Shown one piece after another: positions 8,583-17,847 of a stretch of 64,000 nucleotides of DNA. The position numbers and the translations under genes were made by a program. The notes beneath the pieces were generated by a model. It was not told where the DNA came from, did not search any database, and was given only the letters and a program-made list of their open reading frames with translations. This DNA comes from an uncultured Shimia sp. (GTDB lineage Bacteria; Pseudomonadota; Alphaproteobacteria; Rhodobacterales; Rhodobacteraceae). The stretch lies in the NCBI RefSeq assembly GCF_947498095.1, contig NZ_CANMJE010000001.1:558001-622000 (forward strand), written 5' to 3'. How positions within the stretch are numbered: position 1 is the first letter of the stretch; the number at the start of each line of letters is the position of its first letter.

Positions 8583-9794
8583 TTACGGGCCTGCCCACCA
8601 TTCTGACGGTTTTGTGCGCCCATCTTGGGGGCGTTTCTTATCCCACCAGAGCGCCAGTTTCCGCCAAGGCGACAAGGCAAGGCGCAGCCAGATACGATCC
8701 TGCCAGCGCGAAAAATCCCGGTTAAAGGGACAGACCCGCATGCAGATCGCGCAGTCAGATCGTAGCTTGGCCCAATACCCGAAACAGGCCTTGGCGTCTG
8801 ATGTCCATTTGCGCACCCCGCGAATGGACGACTGATCGTCATCGCGGGTTGCGGGCGGGCCATAGGGCAGGGCCTTGGCCGGGCAGGCGTCCGCGCATTT
8901 GGTGCAGATGTCACAGAACTCAGACACGCCAAGTTTGCCGGGCGCATCATGTGCCAAGGGCAGCGATGTAAAGATTTTTGAAAACCGCAGCCGCGGCCCG
9001 AATTCGGGCGTGATGACCATCTGGTTGCGAGCATATTCTCCAAGACCTGCCTTGACCGCATATGGGATCACAAGGCCCGTGTCATTCATGGATCCAACGG
9101 CCTCGTACCCCAAGTTGCGGATATAGGCGGCCAGTTGCATGACTATTGCAGCCTCGTGGCTGTATTCACGGCCCGTCGCAGCCCCTGCCAGTGCGCTGGG
9201 ATAGGTCGCCACTAGCTCGCGGTCCATTTGGTGCCCCAGGACAATCACCGAGGTCATGCCCTCGGGCAAGTCATTAGACGCCTCGGAAAAGTCGCGCACG
9301 TCCACGCGCGCTGAATATAGCCAGCGTTCGTCCATCTCGGTGATTCCAGCAAGATCCGCGCCAAAAAACTTGGCGATCCGTTTTATCTCGTCTGCCATCT
9401 TGGCCGGGTCATCGATATCGGCCCGTGATTCCGCCACAGGCGTGTCGGCGGCAATCGGTGCCTGGAACCCCTCGCGTCGCCCGTCGGCGGCGCTACGATC
9501 CGAGATCACGTCCGAAATCAGCCAGCTGGCATTGCGCAGGGCAAAGTCTTTCTGACGGAAGCCATCGCCTTTGCGATAACTTGCCTGCATTCGGTAGCTT
9601 TCGAAGAAGGCATCTGTATGAGGGCTTTTGACAGTGTCGTCCCAAAAGGCCCTCGTGAACATATCGTTGATCTGATTGAAAGGCTCAAAGTCTTCAGTCA
9701 CGTCGATCCCGGCCGCTGCATCACTCTCTGCGAACCGTTCTTTCCAATCGGCGATTTGTTCATCGCTGACATTTCTGTTGGATGGCCATGCCAT
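8583..9794 (-). CDS. Reductive dehalogenase-like corrinoid/iron-sulfur protein
   Basis: The protein has 403 residues. The core segment NDTGLVIPYAVKAGLGEYAR followed by ITPEFGPRLRFSKIFTSLPL is characteristic of RdhA-type enzymes. Two ferredoxin-like cluster motifs follow: C294, C297, C300, C304 and C337, C348, C351, C355. The family uses a base-off corrinoid to remove halogen from organic compounds. No Tat signal is present, so it is probably cytoplasmic, as in aerobic catabolic dehalogenases; those known carry a fused NAD(P)H oxidoreductase, absent here, so electrons must come from elsewhere. Epoxyqueuosine reductase is a relative, but the AGLGEY/ITPEFGPR signature and long N-terminus favour the dehalogenase branch. 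It lies between a membrane winged-helix gene and a cyclase gene. Confidence 0.75.
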   Translation of the reverse strand: MAWPSNRNVSDEQIADWKERFAESDAAAGIDVTEDFEPFNQINDMFTRAFWDDTVKSPHTDAFFESYRMQASYRKGDGFRQKDFALRNASWLISDVISDRSAADGRREGFQAPIAADTPVAESRADIDDPAKMADEIKRIAKFFGADLAGITEMDERWLYSARVDVRDFSEASNDLPEGMTSVIVLGHQMDRELVATYPSALAGAATGREYSHEAAIVMQLAAYIRNLGYEAVGSMNDTGLVIPYAVKAGLGEYARNQMVITPEFGPRLRFSKIFTSLPLAHDAPGKLGVSEFCDICTKCADACPAKALPYGPPATRDDDQSSIRGVRKWTSDAKACFGYWAKLRSDCAICMRVCPFNRDFSRWQDRIWLRLALSPWRKLALWWDKKRPQDGRTKPSEWWAGP

Positions 9795-9825
9795 GAGTTT
9801 TGCTCCGAGCGCCGAGGTCAGAGCA

Positions 9826-10563
9826 TCAGAGCACGCGGATCACGTCCTTGTCGATAGCCAGCACATAGCCTTTGCGCGCAATGTTCTTGACCAACAACTC
9901 ACTGACCAGTTGATTGCCCAGAGAGTCACGCAGGCGCTTGATCCGGGTGGCACCGGCTGCTTCTTCGCAATCGGACTCGGACCGCCCTGAGATCATGGCT
10001 TCGATCTGCACGCCAGACAGCATGTCATCATCCATGCGGGCTTCTGCCAGAACCGACAATGTTTCCATGGCCGCGTCTGTCAGTTTGAATCCCATGTTGT
10101 TGAGGTAGACGGCTTTCTCTTCGCGGCTGATCAGCAGCGAATTCACTTGGATGCCCGACCGTTCGATTGCCGCCATGCGTTTGTTCATGACAATCAGCAT
10201 CACAAGAAAGACCACTGCCGCAATCAGCATGGCACTGGCGAAAACCAAAAGCACGAAGATCACAAAACGATAGCTGGCCAGTGTATCGGAGAACGCTGTT
10301 CCGGACTGCGCGAGGATTTCCAAGAGCTTGACCTCAGCCTGGCCGGTTAAATTGTCGTTTTCCGTGAACAACTGCTCAACACGTGCGCTGAACGCATTGG
10401 CATCGGGCAGGGTCAGCAGCAGAACGACGGCGACGGCTGCCAGAATGGCAACAATCGCGGCAATCCCAAAGGTGACAACACGACCACCGTGTCGCCGCGC
10501 CTCAATAGCGGAGATAGAATTGTCCGGCACTGGCTTCCTTTCCGGCAAGTTGAGAAGCGTCAA
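9826..10563 (-). CDS. Two-helix membrane protein with C-terminal winged-helix domain
   Basis: The protein has 245 residues. Membrane helices lie at about 28-52 and 98-126, enclosing a periplasmic segment of about 45 residues. The C-terminal part (about 160-245) resembles an OmpR/PhoB-type winged helix: LTDAAMETLSVL, then RIKRLRDSLGNQL and ARKGYVLAID, ending at the last residue. Signal perception in the membrane or periplasm and DNA binding in the cytoplasm is inferred, as in ToxR-like regulators but with the order reversed. The ATG at 10563 overlaps the upstream gene by 62 bases; GTG at 10530 would reduce this to 29. It precedes the dehalogenase-like gene by 31 bases and may regulate this operon. 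Confidence 0.65.
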   Translation of the reverse strand: MTLLNLPERKPVPDNSISAIEARRHGGRVVTFGIAAIVAILAAVAVVLLLTLPDANAFSARVEQLFTENDNLTGQAEVKLLEILAQSGTAFSDTLASYRFVIFVLLVFASAMLIAAVVFLVMLIVMNKRMAAIERSGIQVNSLLISREEKAVYLNNMGFKLTDAAMETLSVLAEARMDDDMLSGVQIEAMISGRSESDCEEAAGATRIKRLRDSLGNQLVSELLVKNIARKGYVLAIDKDVIRVL

Positions 10564-10792
10564 AAACAGATAGGACGTTCAAGAGTTTCCAGCCGTCCTG
10601 GGAGATTCGAGCGGTAATCTCGGATTTGGCTGATGACTTTGAGCAGCCCTGATACAGCTCTGCCACACCATAGTGCAGGCGCAGAGGGTTGTCTTTCTTG
10701 GCTTTGTAGTCGGCAAAACACTGCTCGGCAGAGGCCGCGCCACCAAAGGCCGCAAGACAGACAACAAGGGTTATCGCGATGACATGTTTCAT
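10502..10792 (-). CDS. Small exported protein, uncharacterised
   Basis: The protein has 96 residues with a clear signal peptide (MKHVIAITLVVCLAAFGG.. ending ASA, about 1-22). The mature part has two Cys residues (CFADYK, YQGCSK) that could form a disulfide bond. It is probably periplasmic. It is the first gene of the minus-strand operon that continues into the membrane winged-helix protein, the dehalogenase-like protein and the cyclase, overlapping the next gene by up to 62 bases. It might be the periplasmic partner of that membrane protein, but only position supports this. Confidence 0.65.
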   Translation of the reverse strand: MKHVIAITLVVCLAAFGGAASAEQCFADYKAKKDNPLRLHYGVAELYQGCSKSSAKSEITARISQDGWKLLNVLSVFDASQLAGKEASAGQFYLRY

Positions 10793-10816
10793 GGCCCCAG
10801 AGTGTGCTGAAAAGGG

Positions 10817-10869
10817 ATGATATTCAATAACAACAACCGGTTCAGGCGCCTGATATTCGATATCAACGT
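10817..10869. promoter_or_regulatory. Repeated TGATATTC elements in divergent promoter region
   Basis: TGATATTC occurs twice, followed by GATATC and GATATTG, with a CAGGCGCCTG palindrome between. The cluster lies between the exported-protein operon (minus) and the exported protein at 10975 (plus). It could bind a regulator; no known consensus is recognised. Confidence 0.25.
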
Positions 10870-10974
10870 GGCGATATTGCCTGACTTTCGGGTTCGGGGT
10901 GAGGGTTGGTCATCAAGTTCGGCGCCCCCGTCGGACGCATCACAGCAAACGCTCTCGTCCCGAAAGGAAATCAC

Positions 10975-11433
10975 ATGTCCCGCAAATTTATCGCCACAAT
11001 CGTTGCAACCGCCATCGCAGTTACCGGCATCGCCTCTGCGCCTGCCCGGGCCGACAGTGATGATATCGCAAAGCTGCTGTTTGGTGCGGCTGCGATTTAT
11101 GCCATCAGCCGAGCCGTCAAGGATGACAAGTCGCGAGTTAGTACAACCTCACGCGATTACCCGCCTTATGCGCGTCGTCCCGACCTTAAACCACGCCCAT
11201 TGCCTGATCGTGCACGCCGTTTCGCGCCAATCCCGGCGAATTGCCTCAAGTATCACGAAACAAATCGCGGCACGGTCCGGATGATTGGCCAGCGTTGCGT
11301 AAACCGGAACTATCGACACGCGCATCGTCTTCCTGAGGCATGTCACTTCAAAACCAAAACATACAACGGCAAGCGGCAAGGCTATCGCCCCAAGTGCCTG
11401 CGCAAACACGGCTTCCGTCTGGCACAGTATTAA
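10975..11433 (+). CDS. Exported basic protein, uncharacterised
   Basis: The protein has 152 residues from ATG 10975, with GAAAGGAAA upstream; an ATG at 10906 is open but would bury the signal peptide. Signal peptide about 1-26, cleaved after ARA. A short hydrophobic stretch ([17 protein letters not shown]) is followed by a Pro/Arg-rich linker and a C-terminal region with four Cys (NCLKYHE, QRCVNRN, EACHF, PKCLRKH), probably two disulfides. It has many Arg and Lys and no known family. It should be periplasmic or surface-attached. It ends just before two tandem hairpins. Confidence 0.65.
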   Translation: MSRKFIATIVATAIAVTGIASAPARADSDDIAKLLFGAAAIYAISRAVKDDKSRVSTTSRDYPPYARRPDLKPRPLPDRARRFAPIPANCLKYHETNRGTVRMIGQRCVNRNYRHAHRLPEACHFKTKTYNGKRQGYRPKCLRKHGFRLAQY

Positions 11434-11448
11434 ACCAGTCGAGCAGTC

Positions 11449-11510
11449 GGGGGTGTTCGGCATCACCCCCGTCCCCGACCCCGGACAACAACGATTGTCC
11501 GGGGTTTTTT
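11449..11510 (+). terminator. Tandem hairpins with intrinsic terminator
   Basis: The first hairpin is GGGGGTG (11449-11455) with CACCCCC (11464-11470). The second has perfect 10-base arms CCCCGGACAA (11479-11488) and TTGTCCGGGG (11495-11504) followed by T6. It terminates the exported-protein gene and separates it from rnhB. Confidence 0.9.
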
Positions 11511-11548
11511 CTTGCGCAGGTGACCGCAATCCTGTTGTTGATGAAATC

Positions 11549-12166
11549 ATGACCGGACCTGATTTTTCTTTTGAGGCACATGCCATTTCCCGAGGGGCCG
11601 CCCGAGTTGCCGGCGTCGATGAGGTCGGGCGCGGCCCAATCGCTGGCCCCGTTACCGCCGCCGCGGTGGTATTGGACCCTAAGAATATTCCCGAGGGATT
11701 GAATGACTCCAAAGCGCTGTCTGCCAAAAAGCGCGATGCACTCTATGACCTGATCTTCGATTTGGCGGATGTGTCGATTGCCCATGCCAGCGTTGAAGAG
11801 ATCGACGAGATCAACATTCTTCGCGCCAGCCACCTAGCGATGGAACGCGCAGTCGCGGGGTTGTCCAAGGCGTCCGATCATCTTTTGATCGATGGCAACA
11901 TGATCCCGCGCGGTCTGACGATTTCGAGCGAGGCAATCATCAAAGGCGACGGCAAATCAGTGTCGATTTCGGCGGCCTCAATTGTGGCAAAAGTGTGTCG
12001 CGACCGGATCATGTGGGATTTGGCGCAACAGTTCCCCGGCTACGGCTGGGAGACGAACGCCGGATATCCATCAAAAAGCCACAAAGCGGCGCTGCAAAAT
12101 CTTGGGGTAACCCCACACCATAGACGTTCGTTCAAGCCGGTGCACAATATCTTGTATCAAGACTAA
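11549..12166 (+). CDS. rnhB: Ribonuclease HII
   Basis: The protein has 205 residues from ATG 11549; an earlier open start at 11453 lies inside the upstream terminator, so it is rejected. RNase HII cleaves the RNA strand of RNA-DNA hybrids and removes single ribonucleotides from DNA. Catalytic acidic residues lie in [13 protein letters not shown] (D24, E25), followed by [14 protein letters not shown] and [14 protein letters not shown], all family hallmarks. Length is normal. It lies directly upstream of ccrM, an arrangement common in Alphaproteobacteria. Confidence 0.95.
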   Translation: MTGPDFSFEAHAISRGAARVAGVDEVGRGPIAGPVTAAAVVLDPKNIPEGLNDSKALSAKKRDALYDLIFDLADVSIAHASVEEIDEINILRASHLAMERAVAGLSKASDHLLIDGNMIPRGLTISSEAIIKGDGKSVSISAASIVAKVCRDRIMWDLAQQFPGYGWETNAGYPSKSHKAALQNLGVTPHHRRSFKPVHNILYQD

Positions 12167-12179
12167 AAACTAACCTGTT

Positions 12180-12222
12180 GATTCAAAAAAGAAATTGACG
12201 GCGAATCACCTTTGACTCATCT
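12180..12222 (+). promoter_or_regulatory. ccrM upstream region with three GANTC methylation sites
   Basis: GATTC (12180-12184), GAATC (12203-12207) and GACTC (12214-12218) lie within 39 bases before ccrM. TTGACG (12195-12200) could be a -35 element, with TCATCT near 12217 as a weak -10. GANTC is the sequence CcrM methylates, and in Caulobacter such sites in the ccrM leader allow methylation-dependent shut-off. Autoregulation here is inferred. Confidence 0.55.
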
Positions 12223-12244
12223 TTGTCTCAACCAACGAGCGTAA

Positions 12245-13387
<1,143 letters not shown>

Positions 13388-13455
13388 AAATACCTCAAAA
13401 CCCAAGAATACCGCCAGGTGCCTGTGGCCTGACTTTCACAGTGCACCACAGACTT

Positions 13456-13482
13456 GCCCCGCCGTTCTGGCGGGGCTTTTTT
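13456..13482 (+). terminator. Intrinsic terminator of ccrM
   Basis: Perfect 8-base arms GCCCCGCC (13456-13463) and GGCGGGGC (13469-13476) with loop GTTCT are followed by T6. Confidence 0.9.
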
Positions 13483-13544
13483 GCCTTCAATTTCCACTTT
13501 GTGACACTATGTATGGCCCAGCCCATGCTCAGAGGACCCCCACC

Positions 13545-14948
13545 ATGGCCGAGACCTCTATTCTGTCCATATTCAGACGTCGACGTGATGACGACCTTCC
13601 GGACAAAGACAGCCCGGAGTACCGCTATACCGAGGCTGTGCTTCAACGGCACAAGCTTGAGGGCCAGGATCTGGCCCTACGCGCGCGCTGGTTCGCGTTG
13701 GCAGCGGTTGCGATCCTGATCATGTTTCTCGTGCCCTGGCCGGACGTGCTCTATTACGAAGGCGTTCTGGCTTTGCTGGCGATCAATGGCTGGGTCATGC
13801 GCCGCGTGGCCAGCGTGGGCCTGTCCCGCGTGGAACTGGCTCTGATCTTTGTGGACCTGTTGATCATGACCGTGGGCATGGTGGGGCCCAACCCGCTAAG
13901 CAATGAGACATGGCCCCATGCCATGCAGTATCGGTTCGACAATTTCTATTACTTCTTCATCATCCTCGCCGGGGGAACGCTTGCCTATTCCTGGCGCACA
14001 TTGATTGCCATCGGGACCTGGACGTCAGCCATGTGGATTGTCGGGCTGCTCTTGTCGATCTGGTTGGTCGATCCTCTGCCCGGTATCAGCGAAGCCATGG
14101 TCGATGCTTACCCGGATCAGCCCGCCATCGCCTATATTCTCGACCCAAACAGCTATCAGATTGACCGCCGGGTTCAGGAGATTGCCCTGTTCCTGATCAT
14201 CGCGCTGACGCTGGCCGTTTCCATGCGCAGGTTTGACGGGCTTCTGCGCTCAAACGCAGCGCTGGAGCGCGAACGCACCAACCTTTCACGGTACTTTTCG
14301 CCCAATGTTGTCGAGGCGTTGTCGACCAATGATGAGCCGCTGAAAAAGATCCGCAACCACAACATTGCCGTGCTGTTTGTCGATATCGTCAGCTTTACCG
14401 AGTTCGCCGCTGCCCGCCGTCCGGAAGAGGTGATCGAGACCCTGCGCGAGTTCCACGGTCTAATGGAAACCTCGGTCTTTGCGCACGGAGGAACATTGGA
14501 CAAATACCTTGGCGATGGTCTCATGGCGACCTTTGGGACACCTGAACCCACCAAACACGACGCCCAGAATGCGCTGGCTTGTGTGCGGGCGATGATGGAC
14601 ACGCTTGATGCGTGGAACAACGACCGTATTGCGCGTGGTCAGCCGCCCTTGCGTGTTGGATTTGGCGCACACTATGGTCCCGCAGTTCTGGCAGACATTG
14701 GCGCCAACCGGCTTGAGTTTGCGGTGGTCGGCAACACGGTCAACATCGCCTCGCGGCTCGAAGCATTGACCCGCGGCCTCAATGCCCGACTGGTGATTTC
14801 GGACACCATGCGCGACGAGGTGCTCCGCGAAGGCGGTGACAAATGCCTCGACGGTCTGTTGCGGTTCGATGATCAGGACATCCGCGGGGTGGAGGAAAAG
14901 CTGACAGTTTGGGCGTTCGAGCGGCCGGAAAGTCAAAACTTGGCGTGA
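13545..14948 (+). CDS. Membrane-bound class III adenylate/guanylate cyclase
   Basis: The protein has 467 residues from ATG 13545, with AGAGGA upstream. A longer reading from 13227 would overlap ccrM and the terminator and is rejected. Residues about 50-235 contain five or six membrane helices (for example FALAAVAILIMFLV and IALFLIIALTLAV). The catalytic domain follows: metal-binding Asp in VLFVDIVSFTEF and KYLGDGLMATF, and VVGNTVNIASRL with the transition-state Asn/Arg. The protein makes a cyclic nucleotide at the inner membrane. This is the common CHASE-less membrane cyclase architecture. It ends at a convergent repeat shared with alkB. Confidence 0.9.
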   Translation: MAETSILSIFRRRRDDDLPDKDSPEYRYTEAVLQRHKLEGQDLALRARWFALAAVAILIMFLVPWPDVLYYEGVLALLAINGWVMRRVASVGLSRVELALIFVDLLIMTVGMVGPNPLSNETWPHAMQYRFDNFYYFFIILAGGTLAYSWRTLIAIGTWTSAMWIVGLLLSIWLVDPLPGISEAMVDAYPDQPAIAYILDPNSYQIDRRVQEIALFLIIALTLAVSMRRFDGLLRSNAALERERTNLSRYFSPNVVEALSTNDEPLKKIRNHNIAVLFVDIVSFTEFAAARRPEEVIETLREFHGLMETSVFAHGGTLDKYLGDGLMATFGTPEPTKHDAQNALACVRAMMDTLDAWNNDRIARGQPPLRVGFGAHYGPAVLADIGANRLEFAVVGNTVNIASRLEALTRGLNARLVISDTMRDEVLREGGDKCLDGLLRFDDQDIRGVEEKLTVWAFERPESQNLA

Positions 14949-14953
14949 TCATC

Positions 14954-14979
14954 AGGTCGGAAAAATTTGTCCGACTTAC
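14954..14979. repeat. Convergent-junction inverted repeat, copy A
   Basis: GTCGGA and TCCGAC arms around an A/T-rich loop lie between the cyclase stop (14948) and alkB stop (14987). The reverse complement shares a 24-base identical block with copy C at 21904. It is probably a bidirectional terminator. Confidence 0.7.
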
Positions 14980-14986
14980 CCAGCGG

Positions 14987-16129
14987 TTATGTCTTTGATC
15001 CTGGCTCAGGATTGAGCGCCTTGTTGTAAGCGTGCCAGCGGGTGATCTCGGGGTAGTACATCCCCCGCCATTTGCGGACACGCGGGTTCATGATGCGTTT
15101 CCAGACCGGTGGCACCATCGCGGCCATGGTCATGATCGGATAGCCATAAGGCAACTGCGGGGCCTGATCCTCGGTATAGTTCTGCAACAGCGGGAACCGA
15201 CGGTTTGGCTTGTAATGGTGATCGGAATGGCGCTGCAGGTTGATCAGCAACCAGTTTGAGGCCTTATGCGCCGCGTTCCACGAATGGTGCGGTTTCACGT
15301 GCTCGTATTTGCCATCGCCCAGGTGTTTCCGCGTCAGGCCATAGTGTTCGACATAGTTGGTCAGTTCGAGTTGCCAGATCGCGATATAGGCTTGCCAGAT
15401 AAACAGGAACAGCCCAGCCCAGCCACCGATGATAAACGCCAAGAGCAGCATGCCACCTTGCATGGCCCAGTACCGCCAGAAGGGGTTTGAAAGATCGGTC
15501 CAAGGTAGCCCCTTTTTGGCAAGACGGCCTTTTTCTGCCCGGAAAGCCGAGCGGAGCGAGCCAATCAGAACCCGTGGGAAAAAGCGATGAAAGCCTTCGT
15601 TATAGCGTGCTGTGACCGGATCACGTGGTGTGCCCACATGGGGATGGTGTACATGCAAATGTTCGGTTCGGAAATGTGAGTACAGCACCATCGACAACAG
15701 AATGTCGCTCAGCCAGCGCTCGGTTTTGTTGGATTGGTGCATCAACTCGTGTGAATAGACAATGCCAACCGTTCCCGTGACAACGCCGACACCAAAGAAC
15801 AACCCGATCTTGGCCGCGACAGACAAATGATCGGTATGCGTTGCATAATAGATCATGCCAAACAGCGTGATGAATTGCACCAGCGGCCAGATCATCGTCA
15901 CAAACCGGTACCAATATAGGTCTTCGTCCGTCGTGTCCGGGTCTGCGTTCTCAAGGTTCAATTCCAAAACCCCGTCGAGGATCGAGAACAGGTACCACGT
16001 CGAAGCAGGGACAAGCAGCACCCACCAACCGCCCAGACCCGCAACTATCCAGATCAGCGGGATAAGCAGAAGCGTCATCCAGAACGGCAAAGCGCTCTGC
16101 AGCTTGGCGACTTGAGACGACGGAATCAT
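14987..16129 (-). CDS. alkB: Alkane 1-monooxygenase
   Basis: The protein has 380 residues. AlkB is an integral-membrane di-iron enzyme that hydroxylates the terminal carbon of n-alkanes. All histidine boxes are visible: HELMH (127-131), HLHVHH (157-162) and LQRHSDHH (298-305), plus NYVEHYG (258-264). About six membrane helices precede and separate the boxes. AGGAGG stands directly before the ATG. No rubredoxin or rubredoxin reductase gene is in the window, so its electron donors must be encoded elsewhere. It lies 64 bases downstream of mutY on the same strand and may share its transcript. Confidence 0.93.
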   Translation of the reverse strand: MIPSSQVAKLQSALPFWMTLLLIPLIWIVAGLGGWWVLLVPASTWYLFSILDGVLELNLENADPDTTDEDLYWYRFVTMIWPLVQFITLFGMIYYATHTDHLSVAAKIGLFFGVGVVTGTVGIVYSHELMHQSNKTERWLSDILLSMVLYSHFRTEHLHVHHPHVGTPRDPVTARYNEGFHRFFPRVLIGSLRSAFRAEKGRLAKKGLPWTDLSNPFWRYWAMQGGMLLLAFIIGGWAGLFLFIWQAYIAIWQLELTNYVEHYGLTRKHLGDGKYEHVKPHHSWNAAHKASNWLLINLQRHSDHHYKPNRRFPLLQNYTEDQAPQLPYGYPIMTMAAMVPPVWKRIMNPRVRKWRGMYYPEITRWHAYNKALNPEPGSKT

Positions 16130-16193
16130 GTGAACCTCCTACGGACGTGCGCGGCCTTATCTTGAGTCGTCATCACTCTTGGTGCAATGCGGT

Positions 16194-17246
16194 TTATGAT
16201 CCCTGACCAAGATCAAGTGCTTTGCGCATAACTGTGGGCAAATCATTGCTGGAAAACGCATCGCTGTTGACGAACTCTCCGCGGGCTGGCGCGCGATCCA
16301 TCGGAACCAGAGCCGTTTTCACCGTGAGCCGAAGGTGAAAATGCGTGAAAGTGTGCCGCGCCTCGGTGTTTAAGGTTTTCCATTCTGCGCGAATTGGCGT
16401 GTCGTGCGGTGGGGTTTCGACTTCGATCCAGTCGGACCCTGGCCATCCCAGCATTCCACCCAAAAGCCCTTTGTCGGGGCGGCGTTCCAAGAGGTAGGCT
16501 CCGTCGACACGCCGGGCAATGTAGGCGGTGCCAAACCGCACGGGCTTGGGTTTCTTTCTGATCTTCTTGGGCAATTCTGCGGCCGTGCCGTTTTGGCGGG
16601 CCAGACAGGGTGTGCGCCAGGGGCATATCCCGCAGGCGGGGTTCCGAGGGGTGCAAATCGTGGCACCCAGGTCCATGACGGCCTGCGCGTAGTCGCCGGG
16701 CCGGGTTTGCGGTGTCTGCTCAAGGGCAAGAGCCGTCAGCTCTGGTTTGGCAGCGGGCAGGGGGGTGTGCACGTCAAACAGGCGCGACATCACGCGTTCC
16801 ACGTTGCCGTCCACAACGACAGCGGGCTTGTCAAAGGCAATTGCGGCGATCGCGCCGGCTGTATAGGGGCCAATGCCGGGCAGCTTACGCAATTCCTCAA
16901 CCGTGTCGGGAAACGCGCCATCCAGTTCTGTGTGAACCACACGTGCGCATTTCAGTAAATTGCGTGCACGCGCATAATACCCAAGCCCTGCCCATTCCCC
17001 CATGACTCGCGCGTCTTCTGCATCGGCCAACGCATCAATTGTCGGCCAAAGCGCCGTGAAACGCTCAAAGTACTCTTTGACCGCTGCAACCGTGGTCTGT
17101 TGCAGCATGATTTCGGACAGCCAGATGCGATAGGGGTCTGGTTCTGCGCCTGCTTGCCGTGCATGCGGTGAAATCCGCCAGGGCAAATCCCGCGCATGCC
17201 GGTCATACCAGTCGAGCAAATCGTTTGGAGTGGCCTTATCACGCAA
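16194..17246 (-). CDS. mutY: A/G-specific adenine DNA glycosylase
   Basis: The protein has 350 residues. MutY removes adenine mispaired with 8-oxoguanine or guanine. The helix-hairpin-helix (LPGIGPYTAGAI) is followed by the catalytic Asp in VVVDGNVERV. The iron-sulfur ligands fit CX6CX2CX5C (CTPRNPACGICPWRTPC). The C-terminal NUDIX-like 8-oxoG recognition domain (about 235-345) is present. It is divergent from the DciA-like gene, with 87 bases between. Confidence 0.95.
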   Translation of the reverse strand: MRDKATPNDLLDWYDRHARDLPWRISPHARQAGAEPDPYRIWLSEIMLQQTTVAAVKEYFERFTALWPTIDALADAEDARVMGEWAGLGYYARARNLLKCARVVHTELDGAFPDTVEELRKLPGIGPYTAGAIAAIAFDKPAVVVDGNVERVMSRLFDVHTPLPAAKPELTALALEQTPQTRPGDYAQAVMDLGATICTPRNPACGICPWRTPCLARQNGTAAELPKKIRKKPKPVRFGTAYIARRVDGAYLLERRPDKGLLGGMLGWPGSDWIEVETPPHDTPIRAEWKTLNTEARHTFTHFHLRLTVKTALVPMDRAPARGEFVNSDAFSSNDLPTVMRKALDLGQGS

Positions 17247-17333
17247 GTTTTATACCCTCTTCGGTTCGGTTTCGCTGGCGCCGCGCATCTGGCACACTAA
17301 GATAGCGCTCGAACCAAGGATGCAAGTCACCAG

Positions 17334-17834
17334 ATGCGTCGATCCACAACCAAAGGCTTTGCCCGCACCTCCAGCCTCTTGCGTGAGAATATCCGCAAGG
17401 CCGGTGAAAGCCGTGGATTCGCCCAATCGCGGGTTTTGACGCATTGGGCCGAAATCGTCGGCGATGAGATGGCGCGCATCTGCCAACCGGTAGATGTCAG
17501 CTATGGGCGTCAGGGTTTGGGCGCAACACTGACCGTTCTGACAACCGGGGCGCAGGCGCCGATGCTTGAGATGCAAAAAGAAAAGCTTAGGGCGCGGGTC
17601 AACGCGGTCTATGGCTATAACGCAATTGCCCGGTTGCGCATCACCCAAACCGCGGCGACAGGATTTGCCGAAGGTCAGGCGATTTTTGGTCACAAGCCAA
17701 AGACGCGGGACACGGCGTCTTCCCCAGAGATAAAAGCCGAGGCTGCGCGTGTTGCGCAATCGGCCCACGACCCCGAATTGCGACAGGCGCTTGAACGTCT
17801 GGCAGCAAATGTTTTGAACAAGACGACCCGTTAA
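17334..17834 (+). CDS. DUF721 / DciA-like protein
   Basis: The protein has 166 residues. The N-terminal part matches DUF721 (VLTHWAEIVGDEMARICQPVDVSY, then GATLTVLTTGAQAPMLEMQK), the family of the DnaB helicase operator DciA. A role in helicase loading at replication initiation is inferred from family; the C-terminal 60 residues are less conserved. It is followed 13 bases later by the DsbA-like gene, with a GAAAGG site, so the two are probably cotranscribed. The mutY-DUF721-dsbA order recurs in Rhodobacterales. Confidence 0.75.
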   Translation: MRRSTTKGFARTSSLLRENIRKAGESRGFAQSRVLTHWAEIVGDEMARICQPVDVSYGRQGLGATLTVLTTGAQAPMLEMQKEKLRARVNAVYGYNAIARLRITQTAATGFAEGQAIFGHKPKTRDTASSPEIKAEAARVAQSAHDPELRQALERLAANVLNKTTR

Positions 17835-17847
17835 GAAAGGTTTCCGA

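Noticed and set aside
8583..9794. Assignment as epoxyqueuosine reductase (QueG).
   Set aside because: The core and N-terminal length fit RdhA-like proteins better, though a phylogeny is needed to be certain.
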